This document shows positions 35,773-46,377 of a DNA stretch of 64,000 nucleotides, in pieces. The stretch comes from Cryptomeria japonica (Eukaryota; Streptophyta; Pinopsida; Cupressales; Cupressaceae): the NCBI RefSeq assembly GCF_030272615.1, contig NC_081405.1, forward strand, positions 26,490,272-26,554,271, read 5' to 3'. Each line of letters begins with the position of its first letter. Positions within the stretch are counted from its first letter, which is position 1. The notes under the pieces were generated by a model, which was given only the letters and a program-made list of their open reading frames with translations, did no database searches and was not told the DNA's origin. A program made the position numbers and the translations under genes.

Positions 35773-36568
35773 TGTAGACACTCAAAATTGTCATGTCTAA
35801 TTAAATAAATATTTTATTTATTTAATTATCTAAGCCTAATTCTTCTATTAATTAAATAAATTTTTATTTATTTAATTAATTCATTTATCCTCTTCTAGCC
35901 TTATTTCTCATTTAAATAAATACATTTATTTATTTAAATTATCCCTTTCCTAAAATAAATAAATATTTTATTTATTTAATTGTCCTACTTCTTCTATTAA
36001 TTAAATAAATCTTTATTTATTTAATTAATTCATTATCTTTTTCTACACATGACACATGTCATTCATCTCTTTATTCATACACTACCTACCTCTTTCATTA
36101 TTTTACTATTTTCTCTACCTACCCTCTAATCCTAGCCGACCTCTCTTTTTACACCTCTCAATCTTAACCCTCCATTTCTTATAGTGTCTTCTATTTAAGG
36201 AGATGCTTCCTTCATTATCAAACCCTAATGCCCTAATCACTCATGCTAATGACCTAACTACTTGATCAATTGGCTACACTACGATCCTACTTGCAACCAC
36301 ATTCCGTTCTTTGTTGAGCTCTTGTGCATGTAAAAATCTGAGAGCAAATATATCAAGCAAGATCAATGGAGATAGGAAGAATGGAGATCAAAACCCTATT
36401 GGGCATGTGATGGTATAATATTTGTGATTTTGATTTATTTTGCATTGTCTTAGGTTATCTTCATATGTTATGGTGGATCTTTGTTCATTGTTAGGCTAGG
36501 GTTTTGTGGTTGGATTCATTTAGCCTTTCAATATTGTTGTTTATTGTTATCCATTTTCACCATAAACA
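35773..36568 (+). repeat. 3' LTR of element 2
   Basis: 796 bp, the same length as the 5' LTR, with 11 substitutions and no indel by my count. It ends CATAAACA and is followed by TSD GCTTC. Confidence 0.95.
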
Positions 36569-36573
36569 GCTTC

Positions 36574-36660
36574 TATTATGCAATATGTATGGATGATGAT
36601 ACATATTATAATATGATTATGAGCTAACCCTTTTTGTATGCAAGATGTGATGCTATATGA

Positions 36661-36702
<42 letters not shown>

Positions 36703-37010
36703 GGATTGACATGTGATGATGCAAGTAATGCAGGAAATGCCCATAATGTTTTTGGTGTGTCAACATACCCAGTCAAGTGATGCGTGACAAATTGGGATCA
36801 AGGCTAAATGGGAGATGATCAAGGGAAAAGGTCCTAAAATTAGGTTCCAAATGAAGATAGGATTAGGACTATGATAGATAGCCACAAATCAATAGCCTAT
36901 GCAAGATATGGCTTCGTATGAGATGACAAATTCCAAGGTAAGCTATCCTGACTAATTTAACACAAAATCAATAGATAACTACAATGCATGCAAATAAAAA
37001 TTAAATAACA
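36574..37010 (-). mobile_element. Possible remnant of an older Tat-type spacer, minus orientation
   Basis: AATGTTTTTGGTGTGTCA at 36745-36762 is the exact reverse complement of 32191-32208 in the spacer of element 2, and the sequence on either side is related (CCCAGTCAAGTGATG against CATCACATGACTGAG-like). This suggests that elements 1 and 2 sit in or beside an older, inverted relative. The evidence is one short match and its flanks. Confidence 0.35.
36664..36700. repeat. (TA)n microsatellite
   Basis: About 18 uninterrupted TA units. Confidence 0.95.
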
Positions 37011-38193
37011 AATTTTATACCAGTCACAAACAAAGTAGGCTTGTCTCCATTGTTCTCATATCCTCCATGATCTTGTATTTGATATGGTTAGTCTCACATT
37101 TGTGTTACACTTGCACAAAAGCTCATGAAAGAATGGATGATGCAAAGATAAAAGCTGAATGATTTTGACAAAATGTAAGTATCCTCCAAATTCTTGATTG
37201 CTTGATTGATTGATGAAATGAGAGGGTGAGACTCCCTTTATAGAGATCCTCTAAGAAATGAATGATTGAGATTAAGAGGTAAAAAGGATAAAAGAATAAC
37301 CATGATCGCATAGGTAAATGGGACACATAGGATAAAACAGTAGGTAAAGCTGAAGGGAATGGATTAAGAGGTGAAAAGATAAAAGACAAGGATGAATAAT
37401 ATTAAGAGGTATTACCCCTATTTTTTAACTTTCCTTAGATCTTGTCAAAACTTGACTCTTAAGGTTAGCCCCTTCACCTGCTTACTAGTTTGTTAGCTCA
37501 ATCGTAACTTTCTTTCCTTTTCGAGCTTTTTTATTATGGTCCTTAAGTGTCGAAGGTTGCTGACTTCCCAATTTCCCTTTTTGGGAGGAAGTCGTCCAAT
37601 GTAAACAATGTTGATTTGCACAAGGTCAGACAGTCGAGATTTTAACAAACCTTGGCACTAGTTCACAAATTTTCTAGTGTGCTCTACTAGACGGATTTCC
37701 TTGAATGATCACCCCTTTATGTTGGTTGTCTTGAAATTTTCCCAGCTGCATTAAATGTTTCTTGCCATCCAGGTTGGCATCGCCTGACTTAGTGATTTTT
37801 TGGTCTCCATGCAAAGATTAAGAGCTTTTGCAGCCACCTAACTACATGGAATTTTTTAATTTTTGAGACATGATCCACTTGAAGATATGAAATATGCACC
37901 TCCTTAATGACAAATTAAGAAGTCCAAGCATGTAAATTTGTTTACACTATTTTTGAAGGGGGGGATATTATCTTTCGCAGCCAAATATTTAATGAAGTGA
38001 TAGTAATGTACATAAGTGAAGGGTGGCAAATTTTCTACATTCACTCTTTCTTTAGGGATTAGTCATAAAAACAACAAGTTGGAAAGCTGACGTATTAATT
38101 GGGTAAGTGAAAAATTCTAAATTTTAATTATTTTCATTTCAGAAACTCCCAAACCAACATTCAATATGGGATGTTCCCTTGTTTTAAAATAGC
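37011..38193. other. AT-rich region without a supported gene
   Basis: A minus-strand TATA-like CTATAAAGGGAG (about 37234) sits in sequence with the general feel of a minus-oriented LTR, but no ends or partner could be found. The rest shows nothing I can name. Confidence 0.4.
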
Positions 38194-38661
38194 ATGGTTC
38201 TCCCTCATGAAGAACAAATTCCCATAGTTCAACCTGATTTGAATTGGATTCAAAATGAACAAGGATACATTGTTGCTCAATTGAGCAGAGTAGCCTAGAG
38301 AGAGAAAGCTGACTATGTTGAGTACAAAGCTTTTACAGAGAGAAATTGATGCAACTAGAGTTCTAGTGCTAGAGGCAAATTGAATCAGTGCCCAGTTAAG
38401 TTGACATGGTATAGAATGGTTCTCCTTGGAGAAGGTGTTGCCCCTATACTTAGACCTAACCCGATATTAGTCAAAGACTTGCAGGAGGACATCCTTTCTG
38501 GATTGCCTTCCTTAGCTTGGAAATGAAAAAGGAACTATGCAGAATACATGAGGATCATCTTTATATTGGAAGATGAGGAAGTGAAGGCCTAAACACATGA
38601 TGCCCAACTCCAGTTTGCAATCTTGGCTGAAAGGAACTCTACGCCTCCTACTAACCAATAA
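38194..38661 (+). pseudogene. Degenerate coding remnant of unknown family
   Basis: The frame from ATG at 38194 (MVLPHEEQIPIV) to TAA at 38659 stays coherent for about 155 codons (LTWYRMVLLGEGVAPILRP, DILSGLPSLAW, QLQFAILAERN) despite several in-frame stops (TAG, TGA, TAG, TGA, TAA). Each of these fits a single C-to-T or G-to-A change. Composition looks protein-like, but I do not recognise the family. A remnant of a transposon or host gene is equally possible. Confidence 0.45.
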
Positions 38662-39865
38662 GTCATGTTCTTTAGGCATCATAGATTAGAATTTAAAAAG
38701 TCATTTTTTTATTTTTATTTTGGGTAGTTATTCAATTCTTGGAGTGGTCATTTTTAAAGATTGTTATTTTAAAAAAATGATTACAAATTATGGTCTATTT
38801 ATGTCAGATGGTATGCAAACACTAAGAAGGGATTTTTCTTTTGTTTTTAGCTTAAAGGACTTGTTGGAACCTCCAAAAAATTGTATTTTTACACAGTTGT
38901 AATGCCCCTAAATTATTTTCCCACTACTATCCATATGAATAGCTAAATTAAATAAAATAGAATTATATGTGTACACAAGTTAAATCTCTTTTTTGTCATA
39001 ATTCAATGTGTTTTCTAGCTTAAAAATCCTAGAAGTCAACCAAATCCCTTAATGTTTGAACAATCATGTTATAAACTTTATTTGTTAATTAAGAAGTTCG
39101 TATTCCCCACCATTCCCTTAAAAAATGTCTAAGTACCCCACCTACCATTTCATTTTGACCTATTGGTTAACATATTTTGTTCCCTTCAAAAATATATCAA
39201 TATGACTCTTTGCCCACACAGGAGAACAAACTATCAATCAATAATTGGATAAGTTGTGATTATCTATGCAAATTTTCTCTAAATTTTAGAGGTACAACTC
39301 CCTCTTATGATATGATTTTTTAGGGTTTATGGGGTATGCTTTTAACCAAAAAGCAGGAAAGGCAAAATTCTTATCCTAAATATTCAAGGAATAGGAAAGA
39401 ATTGCACAAATGACAAAGCATTTGCCCAGCCGAACACTAACTTAGTTCATGTTGCATAATATCATTCAAAGATAAACATTATACCATAATGAAGAGTAGA
39501 GGAAGAAAAAATATTTAATATTTCAAAATGCCAAAACTGAACAGGAAGCATTTACATAAGAAAAATGCAATTTATCTAAAGTAGCACAAAGTTTGATCTA
39601 TGGGATAAACTGTTCAGCAAAACCAAAACATAAACCACATCATATTTGTCTTTTACAAAACAACACAAAATCTATCTTTCCAAAATTCTTCCTCTTACTT
39701 CCTTCTATCTCCTATCTATTTATATCTAAAAACCCCTTTTTCCGATTTCAAGAAATGGTTCCTTCCATAGTAACGATCTTGAAAATGACCGTTTTGAACA
39801 TGATTATAGATTTTTTTAAAATTACCAGAAGGTTTCATCATTAACACTATAAACAATTATCAAAT
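38662..39865. other. AT-rich region without a supported gene
   Basis: Only short frames of 60-83 codons with no recognisable motif. I see no repeat structure. Confidence 0.4.
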
Positions 39866-40084
39866 TCATACTTCTTCTTCCTTAGGGACTGGATTTTGAC
39901 CAGTATTTTGATTATCGATCATCTCCGCTTTCATTTTTTCTTCGATAAGCACCCAAAGAATTGTTGAAAATTCGTCTTCATCTTCTATGATCTCTCAGGA
40001 AAGGTCGGTCAGGTCGAAAAGGATGTCATCCAACATGTGCTCCACATATGGTTGTATCGTAGGTCCTTTTCCCTTAAGCACCAT
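39866..40084 (-). pseudogene. Short degenerate coding remnant, unknown
   Basis: Read on the minus strand from ATG at 40084, a 72-codon frame (MVLKGKGPTIQPYVEHMLDD, then IIEDEDEFSTILWVL) has one in-frame TGA and ends with TGA at 39866. It is acidic and helical in character. The family is not recognised and it may be chance. Confidence 0.3.
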
Positions 40085-40534
40085 ATTTGAGAAACTAATT
40101 ATCAGAACCTCTTCTTGCAACAATTTCTTTTTCTAGATGTTGTTCATGATTTATGGCTTGCTCTGCAAACTTTTTCAATAGAATGATAACCCTTTTATAT
40201 CTCGCGAAGTCAGATTGTTGTTTTCATGCAAGAGACTATAATCCTAGGATAATATTCCCTTGCTCAGTCGCTGACCAATTTAGGTTTGGATTATCAAATG
40301 GCAGCTAATCATCATGAGGAAGGACCATTTGGGAAAAAAAAAGTCATAATAACATGCGTTATTCTGACTAGCTCTTAAGGGTGGTGCATTAAATTTCCTG
40401 CAAAAATATTATAATATCAAAATTCACGGCTTACATCACCACCTTTACATGCCTTCAATCATTTAATCTATCATTAATAATGGTACTTGCAAAACTTTTC
40501 TTGATTTCTTTCTTGGAAAATGAGCATTGCAAGG
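40085..40534. other. Flank of copia-A, nothing recognised
   Basis: AT-rich sequence with no gene or repeat that I can support. The five bases before the copia-A LTR are CAAGG. Confidence 0.4.
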
Positions 40535-41901
40535 TGTTGGTATTTGCATAAAGATTGCATTAATGATATGTTATGTTATCATTGATGTCAGTTAAACTGG
40601 TAATGATATTGTTGATATTGTTGTAATATTGTTACTGTAACCGGTAGGAAGAATTTGTGGAGTGAACTGGTAATTGGTGTAAACCTTATCTATTGATGTA
40701 ATCGGTAAACCCTACCTGTTGTTTTTGATAAACCCTAACTGATTAAGTTTGGTGAATTAGTTATATTGGTTTATGATCTGATGATGAGCGATAATGATTA
40801 TGACACATATGATTATTATATGAAGACAATTCCAAGAGATTTTGGCGAGTTGTTGTAATGGTTTTTGTCTAGGGAATGAGAAAATGTATTGCATCTAATA
40901 CAAAGTGCATGATGAGTTACTAAGTTCGATGAAGCAGTGATCAAGGAGCGATCAAGGTTTTCTTGATTGATGTGCAAAGATTGTTATGTAATCCAATGGT
41001 CATACTTAAACCGATTTGTTTATAATCTCTATGAGAATTAGGTTTTTGTTGTGTTACTGACCTGGTTGATTTGTATTTAAGGTCGATGAATTTGTTTAGT
41101 TTAATGAGTTGGCAATGAGATAGACACAGTTCAGTTGAGTGTGTGGTCATCGAACCAGATGATGTATCTGCAGTTTGAGTAAAGGCGGATAGGAGCATGA
41201 AATGGATCTAATCAAGCAAGTGTAGTTCTATTCAGACAGATCAGCAAACTTCTATTGTTTTCTAACAATTATAGCATAATTGAAATCCCCTAACCGAGTA
41301 AGCTCTAACAAGCTTGGTGCTATTCAAATCCTCTAACAAGGTGGTCCATTAGATTGGATTTTCAAATCCTCTACCGAGGTTACTCCTCCTAGAGTATTGC
41401 TTCTAACAAGGCATTTGTAGTCAATCCCTTAACCAAGTGATTCCTAACAGGCTCAGATCTTAACAGGACTTTTTGTAAAGCTTTAAGAGGCTAGGCATCT
41501 AACAGGGCGAACTTCAGAAGAGTTCAAATAGTTATCTTGTGAGTCTCATCTCACCGTGGTTTTTACCTATTTTGGTTTCCACGTCAAAAATATTTGTGTC
41601 AAGTGGTGAATGTTTTTGCGGTTATGTTTTCATGGTTGATTCACTTAACTACTTAACTATTTTTTATAAGTCATGATAACCAGAAGTATTGAGATATGAA
41701 GAAGTTGTTTATTGTTAATTTGTTGTAATAGTCAACCGGTTTATCTTATGATTTTTTATCTTGAAAGAGGTATTATTCTAAGTTTAGTTTGAAAGATTGA
41801 TTTTTGAGATTGGTGAAGTTTGTATCACTTTTTCTATCTACTGATTCACCCCCCACCCCCTCAGTAGTTCACCGGATACTTATTCTTTCATCATACCATC
41901 A
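40535..41901 (+). repeat. 5' LTR of copia-A
   Basis: Starts TGTTGGTATTTGC and ends ACCATCA directly before the primer site. A TATA-like GTATTTAAGG lies at about 41073. The R-U5 part carries repeated CTCTAACAAGG and CTAACAGG motifs (41280-41520). Confidence 0.75.
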
Positions 41902-41916
41902 ATTGGTATCAAAGCA
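41902..41916 (+). other. Primer binding site of copia-A
   Basis: ATTGGTATCAAAGCA is close to TGGTATCAGAGC, the usual plant copia site for initiator tRNA-Met. Confidence 0.85.
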
Positions 41917-41970
41917 TTTCAGGTCCTCTAAGGTCTAAGCCTAACAGCTTGAGGTAAGGATTTGCAGATC

Positions 41971-44007
41971 ATGATGAAGAAGGAAGGTCCAAATTTTAAT
42001 AGAGAGAACTACAAGATATAGAATGATAGAATGAAAATTTATATCAAGAGTTTGGGAAGTCAGTATTGGGAACATGTTGATACTAAGTATGTTGCACCTA
42101 TTGGGATGTTGATTGATGATCAGAAGAAAGAGAAATAAGAAAATCATCAAGCATTGGAGGCTATTATCAGTTCCTTGTCTGATGCAGAGTATGTAGATGT
42201 TCATGGTCTTGAAACTGCATATGAGGTATGGAAAAAACTTGAAGATATTTATAGCGGTGATGAACATGTTAAGATTGCTAAAGAAGATAGTCTAAGAGGA
42301 AAATTTGATGACATGCGGATGGTTGAAGGTGAGAATATCTAGCAGTATGGTCAAAGGATAAAAGAGATAGTCGGTGAAATTAAGAGTGCAGGAGGTAAAG
42401 TGGAAGATTCCACAGTGATGAGTAAGGTACTGAGAACCCTGCTACCGGTCTATGCTATCTGAGTTGCAGCTATTCAAGAGCCAAAGTCCATTGACAAAAC
42501 TAAGGTAACTCTTGATTCCATTATTGGAAAGCTTACTGCTTTTGAATTAAATGGTTATGATGGTAGTTTATAGAAATTCAAGTCTGCATTTAGAGCTTCT
42601 ATTTCTAACCCATCTATGAGCAAAAGTAGAGATGGTAGTCACAGTTATGAATCTAGATCCAGCAAAGAAGTTGACGATGAAGACAGTTTAGTTGAGCTTG
42701 AAGCATTGTTGGCCAAGCAGTTGCCTAGAGGTACAGGTAAATATAGAGGCAAATTATCTTTGAAAAATTTTGCATGCAACAAGATTGGACACATTGTTGC
42801 TAACTGTCCTAATGGTGATAATGAGAACAAATGAGAGAAATTCAAGAAATACAAGGGTAAAGGCAAAAGAGATTGTCTTATTATTTTTGATGGTGGTATC
42901 ACCGATGAGGAATCTGATGGTGATGCTAATGAAGACATTGTGTTTGTAGCCATTATAGAAGAGATGTCAGACTAGAAGGCATTAGTATCCAGGATGGATA
43001 ACTCTGATGATTGGATCATTAATAGTGGTTGTTCACATCACATGACCGGTTATTAGAGCAAATTTCTTTCTCTTAAGGAATTTGATAGCAGAGTTATAAG
43101 ATTTGGTAATAACTCACCCTGCATAATTAAAGGTAAGGGAACTATTTCTCTTAATGGGAAGAGTAGTGCAGATGATGTCTACTTGGTTGAAGGTTTAAAG
43201 CATAATCTTTTGAGTGTGGCACAACTCAATGACAAAGGATACCCATTAGAGTTTTAAAATGGTATGTGCAAAATCTATGACATAAAGGTGAACTGATTGC
43301 AACTAGGAAGCAAACTAAAGGTAACTTGTTTCACCTTAATCCTAAAGTCAGCAATTGCTTAATTGCAAAGATAGATGATAGTTGGCTTTGGCATAGGATA
43401 TTTTGTCATATAAACTTTGATAACATTGTTAAAGTAAGTCCAAGATAGTGAGAGGTTTGCCTCGATTAGACAAATCGGTTAATGCTCTATGCAAAGAATG
43501 TCAATTGGGAAAGATGACATCCTCAACTTTCAAGAGCAAATCCTTTTCAGCAGAATATTTGTTAGATTTGGTTCATACAAATGTTTGTGGACCAATAAGA
43601 ACAAAAAGTATTCAAGGTGACAAATATTTTATGATCTTCACTAATGATTGCTCAAGGACGATGTGGGTCACATTCTTTAAGGATAAGACTGAATCTTTTT
43701 CAAAGTTCAGGACATTCAAGGCCTTAACTAAGAAAGAGAGCGGTAAGAAGATAAAGTGTCTGAGGACAGATTAGGGTGGTGAATTTACTTATGAGGAATT
43801 CACTAGGTATTGTGAAGAAAATGATATCAAACAAAAACTTCCTACACTAAGGACACCACAGCAGAATGGTATCATAGAGAGAAACAACTAATCAATTGTT
43901 GAAGCTGCTAGGACGATGTTGATACAAGGAGGTGTAGTGAAAACTTTCTGGAGAGAAGCTGTCAACGCAACTATCTACACTATGAACCGTATTTTTATAA
44001 AGAAAGG
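41971..44007 (+). pseudogene. Copia-A gag-pol remnant (gag, protease, partial integrase)
   Basis: From ATG at 41971: a UBN2-type gag (ETAYEVWKKLEDIYSG, FDDMRMVEGENI), then a zinc knuckle with its first Cys lost (FACNKIGHIVANC). The protease reads WIINSGCSHHMTG, with Asn in place of the catalytic Asp. A pre-integrase motif (LWHRIFCHINFDNI) leads to the integrase core (CKECQLGK, LVHTNVCGP with Asn for Asp, LRTD, QQNGIIERN). Many in-frame stops fit CAG, CAA, TGG or CGA decay, and frameshifts lie near 43290 and 43440. The frame ends at FIKKG, where element 4 inserted. It is non-functional. Confidence 0.85.
44003..44007. repeat. Target site duplication of element 4, left copy
   Basis: AAAGG precedes the 5' LTR. 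AAAGG at 51839-51843 follows the 3' LTR, and the copia integrase frame resumes there. Confidence 0.9.
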
Positions 44008-45202
44008 TGTAGCGTCCTAAAATTGTGACACTTGCAATTTCGACTGCATTTGGGTCTTCACGATGGTGGCGCAACGTTGAACCTGAATGGAGACCCCGAA
44101 ACCTGCTTGTGACATCAAAAACTGCATTTTTCTACACCTTGGCATGATCCCTCCTTGCACCCTGTTGTCCCAGGAGGTGGGACCATGGCGCCCAGCGCCC
44201 TGGTCCCTGGCCCTATTTTGGGCCCGATCTCCTTTTGGGCATTGGGTCTTGAAGTTTGCAAATTGGAAAATATTATTTCGAGGTCGGCCTAAGGTCAGGA
44301 AAATCAGTCTATCAGCCCTGATTGACAAGTATATAAACTACTTTTCCTCTCCTAGAAAGGGAGGGCAAAAGGACATATGTGAGCAAAAGGTGGAAGCGAT
44401 ATTAAAACATTCAAGCATTCAAGAATTCCTTCAAGCAATTGAGTATTCTAAGTCTCCATTAAAGGCTAAGTGTTGCATTCAAGACAAGGATTCAACCATT
44501 GAAGAGGAGATCACATACAACATACAACATACTACATACATTACACCTTCGCATGTAAGAATACAAACATTCTTACAACAAGGTATCAGTACTTGTTTAC
44601 ATTACAAACATTTACATTTACAGCATTCTCATTTCTTGGTTAATTCCAAAATCGGGGTTTGACCTAAAGGCAAACCCCTCATCCCTAACCCCCCAATCGT
44701 CCTCTCTTTTTTGTGTGTAGGTTGCAGGTACGCAGCTGTAATTGAAGATCTGGAATCCTTGTGCAGAGACGAACAGATCCACCTTCGTTTCGTGGATTTT
44801 TCGGAGGACCGTGTGCACGCCGGGCGCCATCGTCCTGTCAACTTTCGCTCAAATTTGCAGAACAGCACCGTCTCGACATTTTACTACTAATTCCAGGTCT
44901 GCAGCTTCATCCCATATCCCTATCTCTATTTATAAATGAATCTTTCCTACTTTACATGCATTCCTAGTTCAATCATTCTATCTACATTTCTTTACAAAAG
45001 AGGGTATCCTTGATGTCTTAACCCTTGAAACTCATTTAGAATCCAATCCTGCATTGTGTGGGATTGGATCTTGTGGGTTTCAACCCCTCTTTTGAATGTA
45101 AAGTCCCTCCTAAGTGAAAACCATCAACCCTAGTGACCTCCCTTCTCTCTCCTCGGAGTTGGGGAGGGGAGAACAACTAGGGTTCGATTTTTTTGCTTTA
45201 CA
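44008..45202 (+). repeat. 5' LTR of element 4
   Basis: 1195 bp. Contains one inverted repeat GGACCATGGCGCC...TGGTCC (44180-44206) and a GGACCGTG...CGTCC hairpin (44806-44835). Ends TTGCTTTACA. Confidence 0.92.
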
Positions 45203-46377
45203 TTTTGGTTAACCCGATGTGAACATCCTCATTCTGATAATTCATGGTTAGATCTGAAAATTTGCTTCCTTAATTACATTTTTCATGTTTGATCTTGTGC
45301 AAATTTTAGAGGTTGATTGGATAAAAACCCTAAAATTTTCTTTTTAGTAATTAAACTTGTGAAATGTTTAATTGTTAATGCTTGTTTCAGATCTACCCTT
45401 CTATTGCAAATTGTCAATTCATATTTGTGCTTTAATTCTGAAAATTAAGAGGTTAAATGTCAAAACCCTAATTTTTAAAACCTTCTTGATTCAACCTTTG
45501 ACTGATAATTTCACTAATCAAAACACCTCCAAATCGGCTGTAACTTTGGATTCCGCAATAAAATCACAATATCTCTCATCCCTGAAAATTTGGAAAAAAT
45601 TTGCGAGGACCGTGTGCACCCCGAGCGCCATCGTCCCCGACATTTTTTCTGAAATTTCAGGAGCTAGATCTTACTGTATTTTTCTGCTAAAATCCAGAAT
45701 TTTGGCTGATTTTATCAATTCTAACACTTTCAAAATTAAAGTCAAAATTGGTCTAGTGATTGCTTGGATAAAGGCTTATAATCATTCAAAAATTGTTGAA
45801 ATTAAAATTCATGTCAAAATTGTGTTTCTTACTGTCCTAAATCTAAAAAGTGTGTTGGCATTCATTCGAAATTTCAGTTCTTTATTCAAATTTTTGCAGT
45901 TTGTGATTTTTGAAATTAAGTGTTTAATTGCAATAACTTTGATTTCCGCTTTCAAAATTGAATTTTGTGTGAAATCGAGTCAACTTTTAAATTTCAAAAC
46001 TTGCATTGCTTTCAGTATTCCCTCTAAAATCATAAAATTCAAAATTTCAGTTTCCCTCTCTTTTTTCAAAATTCAAATTTTACATTTTTCAACAATCTTG
46101 GTAGGGTTCAATTTTGAGATTGCAACTTTAATTTGGCCTATCTACAGATCGTAAAATCACTCAATTTTTTCAGATTAGCTTTAAAATCATCATAACTTTC
46201 ATCCTTGAAAATTTTGAAAGGACCGTGTACACTCCGTTCGCCACGGTCCCTGACATTTTTTCTGAAATTTCGGGAGATTGTCCTGATTGTATTTAACAGC
46301 TTAAATCTAGGAGATTGGCTGATTTTATTGAAGTTTACTACCTCTAAAATTCAAAATCTTCTCTCTCTCTTTAGTGC
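45203..46377 (+). promoter_or_regulatory. Leader of element 4 with primer site and hairpin repeats
   Basis: TTTTGGTTAACCCGATGTGA after the LTR is the primer-like site. Two 30-bp hairpins, 45607-45636 and 46220-46249, have GGACCGTG at one end; in the second it pairs perfectly with CACGGTCC. Each is followed by TGACATTTTTTCTGAAATTT-like sequence. A 260-codon frame at 45372-46154 is AT-rich with no motif, and I do not call it a gene. Confidence 0.65.

Larger units (their letters stand above)
20463..36568 (+). mobile_element. Element 2: Tat-type Ty3/gypsy retrotransposon with antisense PMD gene
   Basis: 796-bp LTRs (20463-21258 and 35773-36568), flanked by GCTTC (20458-20462 and 36569-36573). 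In order: primer site, leader with two phased motif arrays, gag-pol (23444-30921), hairpin modules, a spacer, an antisense two-exon PMD gene (35432-32629), stem-loops and polypurine tract. A degenerate RNase H followed by a second, complete one before integrase is the signature of the Tat lineage. I count 11 differences between the LTRs (about 1.4 percent), so insertion is fairly recent, yet gag-pol carries five stops and a frameshift. It landed 13 bp beyond the right TSD of element 1. Confidence 0.95.
40535..44007 (+). mobile_element. Copia-A: broken Ty1/copia retrotransposon, left part
   Basis: 5' LTR, Met-type primer site, gag and the start of pol lie here. Element 4 then interrupts the integrase, which resumes at 51844 and breaks off at 51983 where another copia LTR begins. 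RT, RNase H and the 3' LTR are missing. Premature stops and frameshifts run through the coding part. Confidence 0.85.

Noticed and set aside
2641-36568. Elements 1 and 2 as one composite element
   Set aside because: Each has its own LTR pair and its own distinct 5-bp target duplication, with 13 bp between them.
36664-36700. (TA)n tract as a replication origin or functional palindrome
   Set aside because: It is an ordinary microsatellite with no other supporting signal.
45372-46154. 260-codon frame in the element 4 leader as a gene
   Set aside because: AT-rich, Ile/Lys/Phe-rich translation without motif, and it spans a leader hairpin repeat. It is probably chance openness.
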